Shown piece after piece: positions 5,118-5,448 of a stretch of DNA of 5,448 bases. The stretch is from NCBI GenBank assembly GCA_937891725.1, contig CALAHL010000507.1, positions 1 through 5,448 on the forward strand, given 5' to 3'. The notes below the pieces were generated by a model. The model saw nothing but the letters and a program-made list of their open reading frames with translations. It made no database searches and was not told the origin of the DNA. The position numbers were made by a program, and so were the translations under genes. This DNA comes from an uncultured Rhodospirillaceae bacterium. Its GTDB lineage: Bacteria > Pseudomonadota > Alphaproteobacteria > Thalassobaculales > Thalassobaculaceae. Position 1 is the first letter of the stretch. Each line of letters begins with the position of its first letter.

Positions 5118-5448
5118 ATGGCGCGGATCGTGATCGGCGGGTTTCAACACGAGACGAACACGTTTGCGCCAACCAAGGCGGGATTGGACGCGTTCACCCG
5201 TGGCGGCAGTTGGCCGGCGTTGGTCACCGGCGAGGGGCTGTTCGACGCGGTCGCCGGGATCAATCTCTCGGTCGCCGGGTTCATCGACGCGGCACGGGCC
5301 GCTGGGCACGATTTGGTGCCGACCACTTGGGCTGCGGCCTCACCCTCGGCCCATGTGACCGACGCTGCCTTCGAGCATATCGCCGGGTTGATCGTCGATG
5401 GCGTTCGGGCCGCTCTGCCTGCCGATGCGGTTTATCTCTGTCTGCATG
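5118..5448 (+). CDS. M81 family metallopeptidase (MlrC-like), 3' end outside the window
   Basis: The first 110 residues of a protein that runs off the window; family members are about 480-500 residues. The N-terminus MARIVIGGFQHETNTFAP carries the signature HETNTF (11-16) of the MlrC family, named after the enzyme that cleaves linearised microcystin. Further matches are the GLFDAVAG segment, SVAGFIDAARAAGHDLVPT and TWAAASPSAHVT. The sequence stops at AVYLCLH, just where the conserved LHGAM motif of the family begins. No signal peptide is seen, so it is probably cytoplasmic. Most alphaproteobacterial homologues have no known substrate and are often found beside transport or amidohydrolase genes; microcystin should not be assumed here. 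Frame use and the strong Shine-Dalgarno at 5106-5112 support the ATG at 5118. Confidence 0.92.
   Translation, partial: MARIVIGGFQHETNTFAPTKAGLDAFTRGGSWPALVTGEGLFDAVAGINLSVAGFIDAARAAGHDLVPTTWAAASPSAHVTDAAFEHIAGLIVDGVRAALPADAVYLCLH

Overview
This looks like a chromosomal segment from a GC-rich alphaproteobacterium, plausibly Rhodospirillales-like. The evidence is a TolC-family outer membrane protein preceded by a PCMT-family methyltransferase, followed by a clear PopZ (DUF2497) polar-organizing protein; PopZ is essentially restricted to Alphaproteobacteria. The order within the class is an inference. All genes supported here lie on the + strand.

Left part (1-2937): the 3' end of a protein-L-isoaspartate O-methyltransferase-like gene, then tolC, then popZ after a 243-base spacer. 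This is a housekeeping neighbourhood. From memory, popZ is usually followed by valS in this class; here it is not.

Middle (2938-3358): a small open frame for a one-helix membrane protein (3003-3224), then a 134-base spacer. The spacer ends in a near-perfect inverted repeat with 11-base arms and a 2-base centre. The right arm of this repeat contains most of the strong Shine-Dalgarno sequence of the next gene.

Right part (3359-5032): a tight three-gene operon of exported proteins, with gaps of 11 and 4 bases. It encodes two small cysteine-containing secreted proteins that appear to be distant paralogues, then a SCO1/SenC/PrrC-like thioredoxin-fold protein with CxxxC and a distal His. The SCO protein is predicted to start, after signal cleavage, with a His-rich HDGHGH. 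I infer a periplasmic copper or thiol-redox function. I recognise no named family for the two small proteins, and this operon with its unusual translation-initiation region is the best candidate for an undescribed system in the window.

Right edge (5118-5448): the beginning of an M81/MlrC-family metallopeptidase, cut by the window end and probably a separate transcription unit.
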